A stretch of DNA of 64,000 bases from Roseovarius aestuariivivens (GTDB lineage Bacteria; Pseudomonadota; Alphaproteobacteria; Rhodobacterales; Rhodobacteraceae), in contig NZ_SJEY01000004.1 in NCBI RefSeq assembly GCF_004761875.1, forward strand, positions 1 to 64,000, read 5' to 3'. The notes beneath the pieces were generated by a model, which saw nothing but the letters and a program-made list of their open reading frames with translations, was not told the origin of the DNA and made no database searches. Within the stretch, counting starts at the first letter, position 1; each line of letters begins with the position of its first letter. Both the position numbers and the translations under genes were made by a program. Shown here piece by piece: positions 38,034 to 46,398 of this stretch.

Positions 38034-38903
38034 CTACCCCTTGGCGCTGGCGGCCCAGTCCCAGTACATGTCGCGGATGCGGCGGGTCATGGGGCCGATC
38101 TGATAGTTGGTGTCGTCAAAGGCGGTGACGGGGATCACCTTCATCATGTTGCCGGACAGGAAAACCTCGTCGGCATCGTGAAAATCATCGTAGGACATCA
38201 CGCATTCATGCACCGTCACGCCGTCGGCGCGCAGGTTGGTGATGTGGCGCGCGCGGGTGATGCCGGCCAGAAACGTGCCGTTGGGCATGGGCGTGAAAAC
38301 CTCGCCGTCGCGCACGGCAAAGATATTGGCGGTCGCGGCCTCGGCCACATTGCCGAGCGCGTCGGCGACGATGGCGTTGGTGAAGCCCTTGGCGCGCGCC
38401 TCGGCCAGCATGCGGGCGTTGTTGGGATAAAGGCACGCGGCCTTGGCGTTGACCACCGCATCCTCGAGCACCGGACGGCGAAAGCGTGTGCGGGTGATCG
38501 TCGCGGAATGCTCAGGCGGGGCCATGGGCATTTCCTCGAGGCAGATGGCGAAGCCGGTCTCACCGTTCTCTTTCGGCACGATCGCGGACATGCCGCCTTC
38601 GATCGCCCAGTACATGGGCCGGATATAGACGGCGGCGTCGGGCCCGTAGGGTTCCAGACCCTCGCGGATGATCTCGACCATATCCTCGGCGGGAACGGTG
38701 GGCGTGACCATAAGCGCGCGCGCCGAGGCGTTGAGCCGTTCACAGTGCCGGTCGAGATCCGGGGTGAGGCCGTAGGCGAGGCGCGCCCCGTCAAACACGT
38801 TGGAGCCGAGCCACATGCCGTGATCCGCGGCGCGCATCACGGGCGTATCGCCTTCGTGCCAGGACCCGTTGTGATAGGTGCGGATATTGGTGCCGGTGGC
38901 CAT
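38034..38903 (-). CDS. Branched-chain amino acid aminotransferase family (class IV)
   Basis: The 289-residue fold-type IV PLP enzyme shows GMWLGSNVFDGAR and LNASARALMV at the N-terminus, YIRPMYWAIEGGMSAI, the PLP lysine in VVNAKAACLYPNN, and EAATANIFAVRDGEVFTP with FLAGITRARHI for phosphate binding. Branched-chain and D-amino acid aminotransferases share this pattern, so the amino acid substrate is uncertain. The ATG of MATGTNIRTY is chosen over a longer reading that has no family match. It is followed at four bases by the DgcA-like demethylase, suggesting a joint catabolic unit. The upstream region is shared with the LOV kinase gene. Confidence 0.88.
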   Translation of the reverse strand: MATGTNIRTYHNGSWHEGDTPVMRAADHGMWLGSNVFDGARLAYGLTPDLDRHCERLNASARALMVTPTVPAEDMVEIIREGLEPYGPDAAVYIRPMYWAIEGGMSAIVPKENGETGFAICLEEMPMAPPEHSATITRTRFRRPVLEDAVVNAKAACLYPNNARMLAEARAKGFTNAIVADALGNVAEAATANIFAVRDGEVFTPMPNGTFLAGITRARHITNLRADGVTVHECVMSYDDFHDADEVFLSGNMMKVIPVTAFDDTNYQIGPMTRRIRDMYWDWAASAKG

Positions 38904-39002
38904 CTCTGGTCCTTCGCCTTGATCCAGTGCGGCGAGCCTAGGGCGACGGGCTTGGGGCGTCCAGAGGCGATAGACGCCCGGCCGCGCGCGAAGGTGTTCC
39001 AA

Positions 39003-39050
39003 TCCGGACACCGTGTGTTTATTATAAAGGTACAATCATAAGGGTCCGGA
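39003..39050. promoter_or_regulatory. Inverted TCCGGAC/GTCCGGA pair in a divergent promoter region
   Basis: TCCGGAC (39003-39009) and GTCCGGA (39044-39050) flank an AT-rich stretch (TTTATTATAAAGGTACAATCA) between the aminotransferase gene and the LOV kinase gene. Their starts are 41 bases apart, about four helical turns. This could be a paired operator with looping or two separate sites. It may also be chance in GC-rich DNA. Confidence 0.35.
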
Positions 39051-39063
39051 GCTGGTTTGAACC

Positions 39064-40089
39064 TTGGACAGAAGCACATCTTTAAAACCCGGTGACATCA
39101 GCGACGAAGACGCCGCCGCCATTTTCAGCGATTCCGGGGTCTCTATGGTGCTGACCAATCCGCGCCTTGAGGACAATCCGATTGTTTACGTCAATCGTGC
39201 GTTCGAAAAGCTGACGGGGTATTCCTCGGAGGTGGCGCTGGGTCAGAATTGCCGCTTTTTGCAGGGTGAGAACCGCGATCAAGCGCCCCTCAAACCGCTG
39301 CGGGAGGCCATTGAGAAGCAGGAGGAAATCGCCGTTGTTCTGGAGAATTACCGGGCAAATGGCGATGCGTTTCTCAACGCGCTTTTGATTTCGCCGGTTT
39401 TCGACGAACAGAGCGGCGAAATTGCCTATTTCATTGGGCTGCAAAGCGAGATCGAGAAGGATCATCAGACCGAAAAGCTTGAGCAGTTCGAAAAAGTGGT
39501 GGCCGAGCTTCAGCACCGGGTAAAAAACCACCTGTCGATGATCATCGGGCTTATCCGTATCAAGGCGCGCGAAAGCGGCGACACAGACAGCATGCGCGAT
39601 CTGTCGCGGCGAATCGAAAGCCTTCAATTGCTTTACGAGGAAATGGCCTCCGCCCGGGCGGAAACCAACGAGGATAAAATCCAGCTGGGGTCCTATCTGG
39701 GCCGTGTTGCCAATGCGATCGCGCATCTGGACGGACGGCCCGGGGTGCGCATGAATGTGAGCGTCGAGCCACTTATGGTGCGGACGGAAACGGCAGTGCG
39801 CATCGGGCTGATCGTGTCGGAGGTTCTGACGAATGCGATGCAGCACGCCTTCAAGGATCAGAATTCCGGCCTTGTCGAATTGCGCGTGACGCGGACCGAT
39901 GGCGGAGGCATGCGCGCGATCATCACCGACGATGGCATGGGGCTGCCCGAGGGTGTCGACTGGCCCGATGAGAGCGGCCTGGGCGGACGCATCGTATCGG
40001 GCCTGTGCGAGGGTTTGGGGGCCACGCTGCACGTCGCGCGGGGTGCGGTGGGCACCATCGTTTCGCTGGACGTGCCAGACGCGGGCTGA
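39064..40089 (+). CDS. LOV-domain blue-light sensor histidine kinase (HisKA_2/HWE type)
   Basis: The 341-residue soluble protein has a LOV/PAS domain (about 15-128) with the flavin-binding motif GQNCRFLQGENRDQ and photoactive Cys63, followed by a coil and a HisKA_2 domain with the phospho-acceptor His151 in AELQHRVKNHLSMIIGLI. The ATPase part has an N-box SEVLTNAMQHAFKD and ITDDGMGLPEG. Blue light should form a flavin-Cys63 adduct and change kinase activity toward an unlinked response regulator. No response-regulator gene is adjacent. A TTG start is used; I see no strong Shine-Dalgarno sequence. Confidence 0.92.
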   Translation: MDRSTSLKPGDISDEDAAAIFSDSGVSMVLTNPRLEDNPIVYVNRAFEKLTGYSSEVALGQNCRFLQGENRDQAPLKPLREAIEKQEEIAVVLENYRANGDAFLNALLISPVFDEQSGEIAYFIGLQSEIEKDHQTEKLEQFEKVVAELQHRVKNHLSMIIGLIRIKARESGDTDSMRDLSRRIESLQLLYEEMASARAETNEDKIQLGSYLGRVANAIAHLDGRPGVRMNVSVEPLMVRTETAVRIGLIVSEVLTNAMQHAFKDQNSGLVELRVTRTDGGGMRAIITDDGMGLPEGVDWPDESGLGGRIVSGLCEGLGATLHVARGAVGTIVSLDVPDAG

Positions 40090-40098
40090 CGCAATCTG

Positions 40099-40584
40099 TT
40101 ACGGCGCCTCGGCCAGAAGCGCGTGCAGGTCGAGCGGTTTGTTGACCATTGCCAGATCACCGTTGGCATCGCGGGGCCATTCGGTCGACGGGCGGTCGCG
40201 GTAAAGCTCGACCCCGTTGCCGTCTGGATCGGTCAGGTAGATCGCCTCTGACACGCCATGATCGGCGGCGCCGTCGATCTCGATCCCGGCCTCGACCACG
40301 CGGCGCAGCGCATCGGCGAGCTGCGTGCGGTCGGGATAGAGGAATGCGGTGTGATAGAGGCCGGTATGGCCCGGTGGAGGTGGTGTGCCGCCCTGCGACT
40401 CCCACGTGTTCAGGCCGATATGGTGGTGGTAGCCCCCCGCCGACAGGAACGCCGCGCGGCTACCGTATTTCTGCTGTAGCTCGAAGCCGAGCACATCCTG
40501 ATAAAAAGCGATCGCGCGATCGAGATCGGCGACCTTCAGATGAACGTGGCCGATGGTGACGGCGGGATGAACGGGATGGGTCAT
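40099..40584 (-). CDS. VOC-family (glyoxalase/extradiol dioxygenase-like) protein
   Basis: The 161-residue protein has two beta-alpha-beta-beta-beta modules. Residues IGHVHLKVADLDRAIAFYQD, GLYHTAFLYPDRTQLADAL and AIYLTDPDGNGVELYRD supply the His/Glu residues that would bind a divalent metal. It is in the CatE/2,3-dioxygenase-like branch of the VOC superfamily; the substrate is not known. The ATG of MTHPVHPAVTIGHVH is chosen because the upstream reading does not match the family. It converges on the LOV kinase gene (10 bases between stops) and is followed upstream by the H-NS gene's terminator. Confidence 0.82.
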   Translation of the reverse strand: MTHPVHPAVTIGHVHLKVADLDRAIAFYQDVLGFELQQKYGSRAAFLSAGGYHHHIGLNTWESQGGTPPPPGHTGLYHTAFLYPDRTQLADALRRVVEAGIEIDGAADHGVSEAIYLTDPDGNGVELYRDRPSTEWPRDANGDLAMVNKPLDLHALLAEAP

Positions 40585-40629
40585 GGCATATCGTCCGGAG
40601 TTTCTGCGTGTCCCGAACATATGAGACGC

Positions 40630-40662
40630 AAAAAGAAAAGCGCAACTCGATGAGAATTGCGC
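40630..40662 (-). terminator. Intrinsic terminator of the H-NS-like gene
   Basis: On the minus strand GCGCAATTCTC (40662-40652) pairs with GAGTTGCGC (40648-40640) with a two-base bulge and a three-base loop, followed by TTTTCTTTTT (40639-40630). It lies about 38 bases after the stop codon of the H-NS-like gene. Confidence 0.82.
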
Positions 40663-40700
40663 CCTTCTGTGCGATTTTGCACGATACCGCGTTAGCGGGT

Positions 40701-41039
40701 TTACTTGATCAGGAAGTCGTCCAGCGACTTGCCGGCGGCAAGGCCGTCCTTGATCCATTTGGGCTGACGTCCGCGGCCGGTCCAGGTGACGGTCGGATCG
40801 TCGGGATGCTGATATTTCGGGGCGGCCTTGCTGCGGGGACCAGAGGATTTGCGCCCGCCGGATTTGAGCGACAGAAGCTCTGCCAGCGTAAAGCCGAGTT
40901 TCTTGGCCTCCGATTCCAGCTTGTCCAATGCTTCCTTGCGTTCGCGTTTCTCCGCGCGGTCGATGGCCTTCGCGACATCTTTCTCAAGGGTCTTCAATTC
41001 CGAAAGACTCAGCGCATCGAGATTCATTTTCTTCGCCAT
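40701..41039 (-). CDS. H-NS family (HvrA-like) nucleoid-associated regulator
   Basis: The 112-residue protein has an N-terminal coiled coil (residues 5-50, LSLSELKTLEKDVAKAIDRA, KRERKEALDKLESEAKKLG) for oligomerisation, a basic linker (SGGRKSSGPRSKAAPK) and the H-NS DNA-binding motif WTGRGRQPKWIKDGLAAG near the C-terminus. Relatives include HvrA of Rhodobacter and broadly bind AT-rich DNA to silence or modulate genes. Its upstream 237 bp is AT-rich and could be autoregulated. AAAGGACAG precedes the ATG, and a strong terminator follows, so it is probably monocistronic. Confidence 0.92.
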   Translation of the reverse strand: MAKKMNLDALSLSELKTLEKDVAKAIDRAEKRERKEALDKLESEAKKLGFTLAELLSLKSGGRKSSGPRSKAAPKYQHPDDPTVTWTGRGRQPKWIKDGLAAGKSLDDFLIK

Positions 41040-41276
41040 GGTCTGTCCTTTTGAGCCGGTTACCGAATTTTCGTTCCGGTCGTTTTTTCGTTACGACTTT
41101 GTTTAACTGAATACCCCACTAGCAGGACCACTTAGACGATTAATTGACGAAGATTGATATCCCTTTTTGTGTCACGCGGATAAAAAATACGGAAATCTGG
41201 GTAAACCGGCTACAAAATACACCGTATCGGCAATTCGGAAAAAGAAATTCGCATTCTGCGTGTGCTTGGATTTACC
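41040..41276. other. AT-rich intergenic region between the H-NS-like and VOC genes
   Basis: These 237 bases are visibly AT-richer than the flanking genes (for example TTAATTGACGAAGATTGATAT around 41140). I see no RNA gene and no supported protein; a short open frame from 41144 has no family features. It must contain the H-NS gene promoter and may be bound by the H-NS protein itself. Confidence 0.5.
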
Positions 41277-41858
41277 TCAATATGGATCTTTTGCCGCCCG
41301 ATCTGATGACAGGCTTTTCTGAGTTGCGTGCACGAGTTCCTCTATGGCATCGGCCAGATGAATTTCGGCGATATTGTAATCGCCGCGTTCCACGCGAAGG
41401 CGGTGCGCGGTTATCATGACATCGGCATGGCTGCATCCCATTGGCGGCTCGAACCGGTAGCAGGCCAATTCAATCAGTAAACCGAGCGGATCGGTGAAAT
41501 AAATCGAATCCATGAATCCGCGGTCTTTTGGCCCCGAATGAGAAATGCCGCGTTCATCGAGACGTGCAACGGCCTGTGAAAAAGTCGCCTTGCTGACATT
41601 GATGGCAAGATGATGCACGCAGCCGGGATCCGTGGGCGTGCGGTCATGGACCGGCTTTCGCTTTTCATTGGTGAATATTGTGATCAGCCGTCCGTCGCCG
41701 GGATCGAAATAAAGATGCCCTTCATCCGGATCATCAAGATTGGGCTGATCGAAAATGAACGGCATGCCCAGAACGCCTTCCCAGAAATCAATGCTGGTCT
41801 GGCGGTCGGCCCCGGTGAGGGTGATGTGATGGATACCCTGAGCTTGAAGTTTGCGCAT
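41277..41858 (-). CDS. VOC-family protein (glyoxalase-like)
   Basis: The 193-residue protein has paired VOC modules: GIHHITLTGADRQTSIDFWEG (metal-binding His), EGHLYFDPGDGRLITIF, GCVHHLAINVSKATFSQA and MDSIYFTDPLGLLIELACY (metal-binding Glu). It belongs to the YkcA/PcpA-like ring-cleaving or glyoxalase branch; the substrate is unknown. The start MRKLQAQGIHH is chosen because the upstream in-frame codons are not family-like. It is divergent from cysK with 74 bases between starts. Its codon use looks more AT-rich than cysK. Confidence 0.82.
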   Translation of the reverse strand: MRKLQAQGIHHITLTGADRQTSIDFWEGVLGMPFIFDQPNLDDPDEGHLYFDPGDGRLITIFTNEKRKPVHDRTPTDPGCVHHLAINVSKATFSQAVARLDERGISHSGPKDRGFMDSIYFTDPLGLLIELACYRFEPPMGCSHADVMITAHRLRVERGDYNIAEIHLADAIEELVHATQKSLSSDRAAKDPY

Positions 41859-41932
41859 GAAAGACCTCTGTTGCGACGGCTGTGCCGTGTTAGGGTAAGG
41901 CGAAATCCGCATTTGCACAGGGGGAGAGACTC

Positions 41933-43003
41933 ATGGCCGGACGAACGACGCAAGGGCGCGGCAAGCGGTACGACAGCGTGCTGGACACGATTGGCGATAC
42001 GCCGGTCATTCGCGTGAACAACCTCGCGCCAGACGGGGTGGAGGTTTACGTCAAGGCCGAGGCGTTCAACCCGGCGGCGTCGGTCAAGGACCGGCTGGCG
42101 GTGTCGATCATCGAAACGGCGGAGGCGAACGGCACGCTCAAGCCCGGGCAGACGGTGGTCGAGGCGACATCCGGCAACACCGGGATCGGCCTTGCCATGG
42201 TGTGCGCGCAGAAAGGCTATCCGCTTGTGGTGACGATGGCCGATAGCTTTTCCATTGAGCGGCGGCGGCTGATGCGCATGCTGGGCGCGAAGGTGGTTCT
42301 GACGCCCAAGGCCGAGAAGGGCTTTGGCATGTACAAGAAAGCGGTGGAACTGGCCGAAAAGCATGGCTGGTTCCTGGCGCATCAGTTCGAGACCGAGGCC
42401 AACGCGGCCATTCACGAGGCCACCACCGGCCCTGAGATCGTGGCGGATTTCAAGGATCACAGGCTGGATTACGTGGTGACGGGCTATGGCACGGGCGGCA
42501 CGGTGACGGGGATCGGCCGGGTTTTGCGGAAAGAGAGGCCCGACACCAAGATCATTCTGTCCGAGCCCGCGAACGCGCAGCTGATCGGCAGCGGCCATAG
42601 CCAAAAGCGCAACGACAAGGGTGAGCCTGATGAGAGCCACCCGGCGTTCGAGCCGCACCCGATCCAGGGCTGGACGCCGGATTTCATTCCTCTGGTGCTG
42701 CAGGAAGCCATCGACAAGGCGCTTTACGACGACCTGATTCCGGTCGCGGGGGCGGACGGTATCGCCTGGGCCAAGCGGCTGGCGGCGGAAGAGGGGATTT
42801 TCACGGGTGTTTCCGGTGGCTCGACCTTTGCGGTGTCGATGGAGCTGGCCAAGACCGCGCCGCAGGGCACGGTGATCCTGTGCATGCTGCCAGATACCGG
42901 CGAGAGATATCTGAGCACGCCGCTGTTCGAGGGGATCGAAGAGGGGATGAACGCCGAGGAACAGGAAATCTCGGCCTCGACCCCGGGCTATCAGGTGGAA
43001 TAA
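41933..43003 (+). CDS. cysK: Cysteine synthase (O-acetylserine sulfhydrylase family)
   Basis: The 356-residue PLP enzyme makes cysteine from O-acetylserine and sulfide. The PLP lysine Lys52 is in NPAASVKDRLA, the substrate loop is EATSGNTGIGLAMV (79-84), and GTGGTVTGIGRVL binds the phosphate. The usual GISSGAA near the C-terminus is GVSGGSTFAVS here, and the protein is longer than CysK (about 320), so a divergent or specialised member is possible. The first 12 residues (MAGRTTQGRGKR) are extra compared with typical CysK. The ATG follows GGGGGAGAG. A strong hairpin follows the stop. Confidence 0.92.
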   Translation: MAGRTTQGRGKRYDSVLDTIGDTPVIRVNNLAPDGVEVYVKAEAFNPAASVKDRLAVSIIETAEANGTLKPGQTVVEATSGNTGIGLAMVCAQKGYPLVVTMADSFSIERRRLMRMLGAKVVLTPKAEKGFGMYKKAVELAEKHGWFLAHQFETEANAAIHEATTGPEIVADFKDHRLDYVVTGYGTGGTVTGIGRVLRKERPDTKIILSEPANAQLIGSGHSQKRNDKGEPDESHPAFEPHPIQGWTPDFIPLVLQEAIDKALYDDLIPVAGADGIAWAKRLAAEEGIFTGVSGGSTFAVSMELAKTAPQGTVILCMLPDTGERYLSTPLFEGIEEGMNAEEQEISASTPGYQVE

Positions 43004-43012
43004 GGCGCGTCT

Positions 43013-43043
43013 GCCCGGCGCGGCCGTTGATGCCGCGCCGGGC
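43013..43043. terminator. Bidirectional terminator-like hairpin between cysK and trpS
   Basis: GCCCGGCGCGGC (43013-43024) and GCCGCGCCGGGC (43032-43043) form a perfect 12-bp stem with loop CGTTGAT between the convergent stops of cysK and trpS. No T tract follows on either side, so termination would rely on the stem strength or on Rho. It can serve both genes. Confidence 0.65.
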
Positions 43044-43048
43044 GGGTC

Positions 43049-44068
43049 TCAGGCGCCGACCATGCCGACGATGCGATAGGTTTCCTGCAGGATCGGCGTG
43101 GCGATAGCGCGGGCGCGCTGGGCGCCATCGGCGAGGATGCGGTCGATCTCGGCTGGGTCCTGCATCAGGCGGGACATCTCGGACGAGATCGGCGCGAGTT
43201 TTTCCACCGCGAGATCGGCCAGCATCGGCTTGAACTCGGAAAACGGCTTGCCGCCCATCTCGTCCATGACCTGCGCCACCGTCCGATCCGAGAGCGCGGC
43301 GTAGATGTTGACGAGGTTGCGGGCCTCGGGGCGCTCTTCAAGGCCATCGACGCTCTCGGGCAGCGGCTCGGGGTCGGTCTTGGCCTTGCGGATCTTCTTG
43401 GCAATGGTGTCGGCATCGTCGGTGAGGTTGATGCGGCTCATGTCCGAGGGATCGGATTTCGACATCTTCTTGGACCCGTCGCGCAGGCTCATGACACGGG
43501 TGGCCGCACCTTCGATCACCGGGGCGGTGACGGGGAAGAACTCGACGCCGTAGTCGTTGTTGAATTTGATCGCGATGTCGCGCGTCAGCTCGATATGCTG
43601 TTTCTGATCCTCGCCCACCGGCACATGCGTGGCGTGGTAGGTGAGGATGTCGGCGGCCATGAGGGCGGGATAGGCGAACAGGCCAAGCGAGGCGTTCTGC
43701 GCGTTCTTGCCGGCCTTGTCCTTGAACTGGGTCATGCGCTGCATCCAGCCCATGCGGGCCACGCAGTTGAAGATCCAGGCCATCTGGGTGTGCTCGGGCA
43801 CCTGGGATTGGTTGAAGAGGATGGACTTTTTCGGATCGAGGCCGGAGGCGATGAAACCCGCGCACAGCTCGCGCGTGGCGTTGGCCAGTTTCGCGGGGTC
43901 CTGCCAGACGGTGATGGCGTGCAGATCGACCATGCAATAGATCGACTCGATGCCGTTCTCCTGCGCCTCGGCAAAGCGTTTCAGCGCACCGAGATAGTTG
44001 CCGAGCGTCAGGTTGCCCGAGGGCTGAATGCCCGAGAAAACGCGAGGTGTGTGGACCGCCTCACTCAT
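43049..44068 (-). CDS. trpS: Tryptophanyl-tRNA synthetase
   Basis: The 339-residue class I aminoacyl-tRNA synthetase charges tRNA-Trp. The N-terminus [19 protein letters not shown] contains the HIGH-like signature (GNYLG), [16 protein letters not shown] the KMSKS loop, and [12 protein letters not shown] and [16 protein letters not shown] the tryptophan and dimer regions. The length is typical (330-340). In many alphaproteobacteria trpS, murJ and glnD form one block; here a PLD gene and a rhomboid-like gene have entered between trpS and murJ. It is divergent from the rhomboid gene. Confidence 0.97.
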   Translation of the reverse strand: MSEAVHTPRVFSGIQPSGNLTLGNYLGALKRFAEAQENGIESIYCMVDLHAITVWQDPAKLANATRELCAGFIASGLDPKKSILFNQSQVPEHTQMAWIFNCVARMGWMQRMTQFKDKAGKNAQNASLGLFAYPALMAADILTYHATHVPVGEDQKQHIELTRDIAIKFNNDYGVEFFPVTAPVIEGAATRVMSLRDGSKKMSKSDPSDMSRINLTDDADTIAKKIRKAKTDPEPLPESVDGLEERPEARNLVNIYAALSDRTVAQVMDEMGGKPFSEFKPMLADLAVEKLAPISSEMSRLMQDPAEIDRILADGAQRARAIATPILQETYRIVGMVGA

Positions 44069-44139
44069 GGCTCTCTCCGTCTGGATTTCCGTCGACGCCT
44101 CGCTTACTGGTGGGCCGCAGCGCCGTCAAGGAGAGCCGC

Positions 44140-44838
44140 ATGAGCGACGATCAGGACTATATCCGCGAGCCGAGCCCGTTCAACGCGGTGCCGCCCCTGG
44201 TCGTGGTCGTGGCGCTGGCGATCTTCGTCATCGAATGCCTGTTCGCGCTGGGCGCACGGGGCATGGTGGGCGGCCCGCAGGCGGTGGGATGGCGGCTGGA
44301 GGCGATCCAGGATTTCGCCTTTTCCAACCGCGCGCAGGCCTGGATGATAGAGAACGGGGTGCTGCGGGTCGACTTCCTGTGGCGGTACCTGACCTATCCC
44401 TTTGTCCATGGCAGTTTCCTGCATGCCGGGTTCGCCGCCGCGATGGTGCTGGCGCTTGGCAAGTTCGTGGGCGAACGGATGGCCGGATGGGCGGTGATGG
44501 CGGTCTTTTTCGGCGCGTCGATGCTGGGCGTGGCGATCTACGGGCTGCTCTTTCCCGATGGGCCCGGCTATTACGGGGCCTATCCCGGGGTCTATGGCCT
44601 GATCGGTGGCTTTACCTATCTGGTGTGGCTGCGGCTGGGGCAGATGGGCGAGAACCAGATCCGGGCCTTCACGATGATCGGCTTTCTGCTGGCGATCCAG
44701 CTTGTCTTTGGCCTGATGTATGGCGGCGGCAGTGGCTGGGTGGCAGACGTGGCGGGCTTTGCGGCGGGCTTTGGCCTGTCCTTCGTTCTGGCGCCGGGCG
44801 GCTGGGCCAAGATCCGCGACCGGTTGCGCCAGCGCTGA
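44140..44838 (+). CDS. Rhomboid-family membrane protein lacking the catalytic Ser and His
   Basis: The 232-residue protein has the rhomboid layout of about six helices, with WRYLTYPFVHGSFLHAGFAA (residues 81-100, conserved His90 and His95 region) and a helix 4 segment GAYPGVYGL (146-154) where proteases have GASGAVFGL. The catalytic Ser is Tyr148 and the following Gly is Pro149. In the helix 6 segment VADVAGFAAG, the usual VAHLGGFLAG His is Asp203. Both catalytic residues are therefore lost, so it is a probable pseudoprotease that binds membrane proteins without cutting them. AAGGAGAG precedes the ATG. It is divergent from trpS. Confidence 0.85.
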   Translation: MSDDQDYIREPSPFNAVPPLVVVVALAIFVIECLFALGARGMVGGPQAVGWRLEAIQDFAFSNRAQAWMIENGVLRVDFLWRYLTYPFVHGSFLHAGFAAAMVLALGKFVGERMAGWAVMAVFFGASMLGVAIYGLLFPDGPGYYGAYPGVYGLIGGFTYLVWLRLGQMGENQIRAFTMIGFLLAIQLVFGLMYGGGSGWVADVAGFAAGFGLSFVLAPGGWAKIRDRLRQR

Positions 44839-44875
44839 GTCCTGGGGCGCGCCTCTCGCCACGCCGGAACGCGTT

Positions 44876-46393
44876 TCAGAACATGTCGGCGGGCAGAACC
44901 GGCAGATAGGCGGAAAACTTGCGCGTGGCCTTTTCCGGGTAGGGCATGAGAAAGCCCTTGCGCGCGTCATGCGCGCGGTCCGCATTGCGCTGTGCGGCGC
45001 GGTTCCATGTCTCGGCAAGGGTGATCTCGCCCTCGGGCGCCTCGGCCCCGAACCAGACCTGGGCAAGGCGCGTGCGCAGGTCGGTCACGGTCCCGGGGTC
45101 CGTGAACACAAGCGACGCCTCGGTATCCCAGTGCATCGACCGGCCGTTGAGATTGGCCGAGCCGACCATGCCCCAATGGTCGTCGATCAGCGAGACCTTG
45201 GAATGCACATAGACGATGGGATCGTGCGTCACGTGGTCGGTCGTTTCGCCCGGGACCGGCGCGCGCGGCTGCACCGGCGACACGAGCGCCAGGCGGGATC
45301 CGAACGCGCGGTCGAGATGCGCCAGGCAGCGCAGCTGCAGCGCCTGGGCGTGACGCACGTCGAAGCCGGACTGCCCCTCAAACGCGACGCGTTCGGGCGT
45401 CGCGGGCATGAGCAGAATGAGGTTCAGATCCGGATGATCGCGCCCGGCCTGCGCCAGCGCGCGGGCGAGCGGCAGATGCCGGAAGAACTGTGTCTCGAGA
45501 TAGATCGACCGGCGTGCGGTCATCAGCGCCTCGGTCAGCGCCTCGAGGTGCTCGGTGACATGCCGGCGGGGCGCCAACGCGCCCGGCCAGTGGCGCGGCA
45601 TCGATACCGTGCGCTTGAGCGCCGGGCCGCTGCCGGGTCGGTGGGGCAGCAGGCCGCCGGGCTCGTCCAGCTTCGTTCCCTCGCCCAGAACGGCGGGCGC
45701 GCCATAGCTGAGCGCGGTGTTCCAGGTGTCGATGAAATGCGCCCGCACCGCCTTGCAGACGGGGCCATGGGCGGCCAGGCTGACATCGTGCCAGGTGTCG
45801 TTGGCGGGCCGGTCGTGATCGGGGTCGTCCCAGCGACGCTCGTCGACATCGAGCCCGCCCAAGACGGTCTGCGCGCCATCGGCGACGGCGAATTTCTGAT
45901 GGATCGTGACCGGCCGCAGGATCGGCAAATGACGCAGCAGCTGCGCCTGGACCGGTGTCAGCGCCTCGGCGGGGTCGGTGCGCAACCGGGCCAGGATCCG
46001 CCGGATGCGCCGCCGCATCGCAAGGTGCCAGAGCCTGCCGGCCAGTTGCCCGTGCGGGGCGCAGAGAATCTGTGCGTCGGGCGCGCCGGTCATCGCCTCG
46101 GTAAATCCGCGTGCGGCGCGCCATGCGCCACGGTGCAGGTCGCTGGTGAACAGGGGATCGAAATCCGAAATGATCAGGCGCAAGCGCACACCGCGCGACG
46201 CCACATCGGCCAGAAGATCGGCCCAGCTTTGCAGGCCGCGCGACCGCAGCGCCGCGCCGCGCAGGCGGGTGCGGGGGTCGAAAATGCGAAAGCAAAGGAA
46301 CAGCTCTTCCTGCGCGCTGTCACACAGGGTTTCGAGTTCGGGAAAGATTTCCGCCGCGGTGATGAGCGGCCTGAGATCGGTCGATGCTGGCAT
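44876..46393 (-). CDS. Phospholipase D-like (HKD family) protein
   Basis: The 505-residue protein has two HKD motifs: HQKFAVADGAQTVLGGLDVD (first, near residue 165) and VHSKVSLIDDHWGMVGSAN (second, near residue 410), as in cardiolipin synthases and other PLD-type phosphatidyl transferases. No N-terminal membrane helix is seen, so it may act at the membrane surface or on a different substrate. A GTG at 46402 overlaps the murJ stop by four bases (GTGA), so translation could also begin three codons earlier than the ATG used here. It is downstream of murJ, which suggests co-transcription. Confidence 0.85.
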   Translation of the reverse strand: MPASTDLRPLITAAEIFPELETLCDSAQEELFLCFRIFDPRTRLRGAALRSRGLQSWADLLADVASRGVRLRLIISDFDPLFTSDLHRGAWRAARGFTEAMTGAPDAQILCAPHGQLAGRLWHLAMRRRIRRILARLRTDPAEALTPVQAQLLRHLPILRPVTIHQKFAVADGAQTVLGGLDVDERRWDDPDHDRPANDTWHDVSLAAHGPVCKAVRAHFIDTWNTALSYGAPAVLGEGTKLDEPGGLLPHRPGSGPALKRTVSMPRHWPGALAPRRHVTEHLEALTEALMTARRSIYLETQFFRHLPLARALAQAGRDHPDLNLILLMPATPERVAFEGQSGFDVRHAQALQLRCLAHLDRAFGSRLALVSPVQPRAPVPGETTDHVTHDPIVYVHSKVSLIDDHWGMVGSANLNGRSMHWDTEASLVFTDPGTVTDLRTRLAQVWFGAEAPEGEITLAETWNRAAQRNADRAHDARKGFLMPYPEKATRKFSAYLPVLPADMF

Positions 46394-46398
46394 GCCCG

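Noticed and set aside
41144-41419. Short open frame starting in the AT-rich region before the H-NS-like gene
   Set aside because: It has no Shine-Dalgarno site or family features and runs into the VOC gene on the opposite strand.
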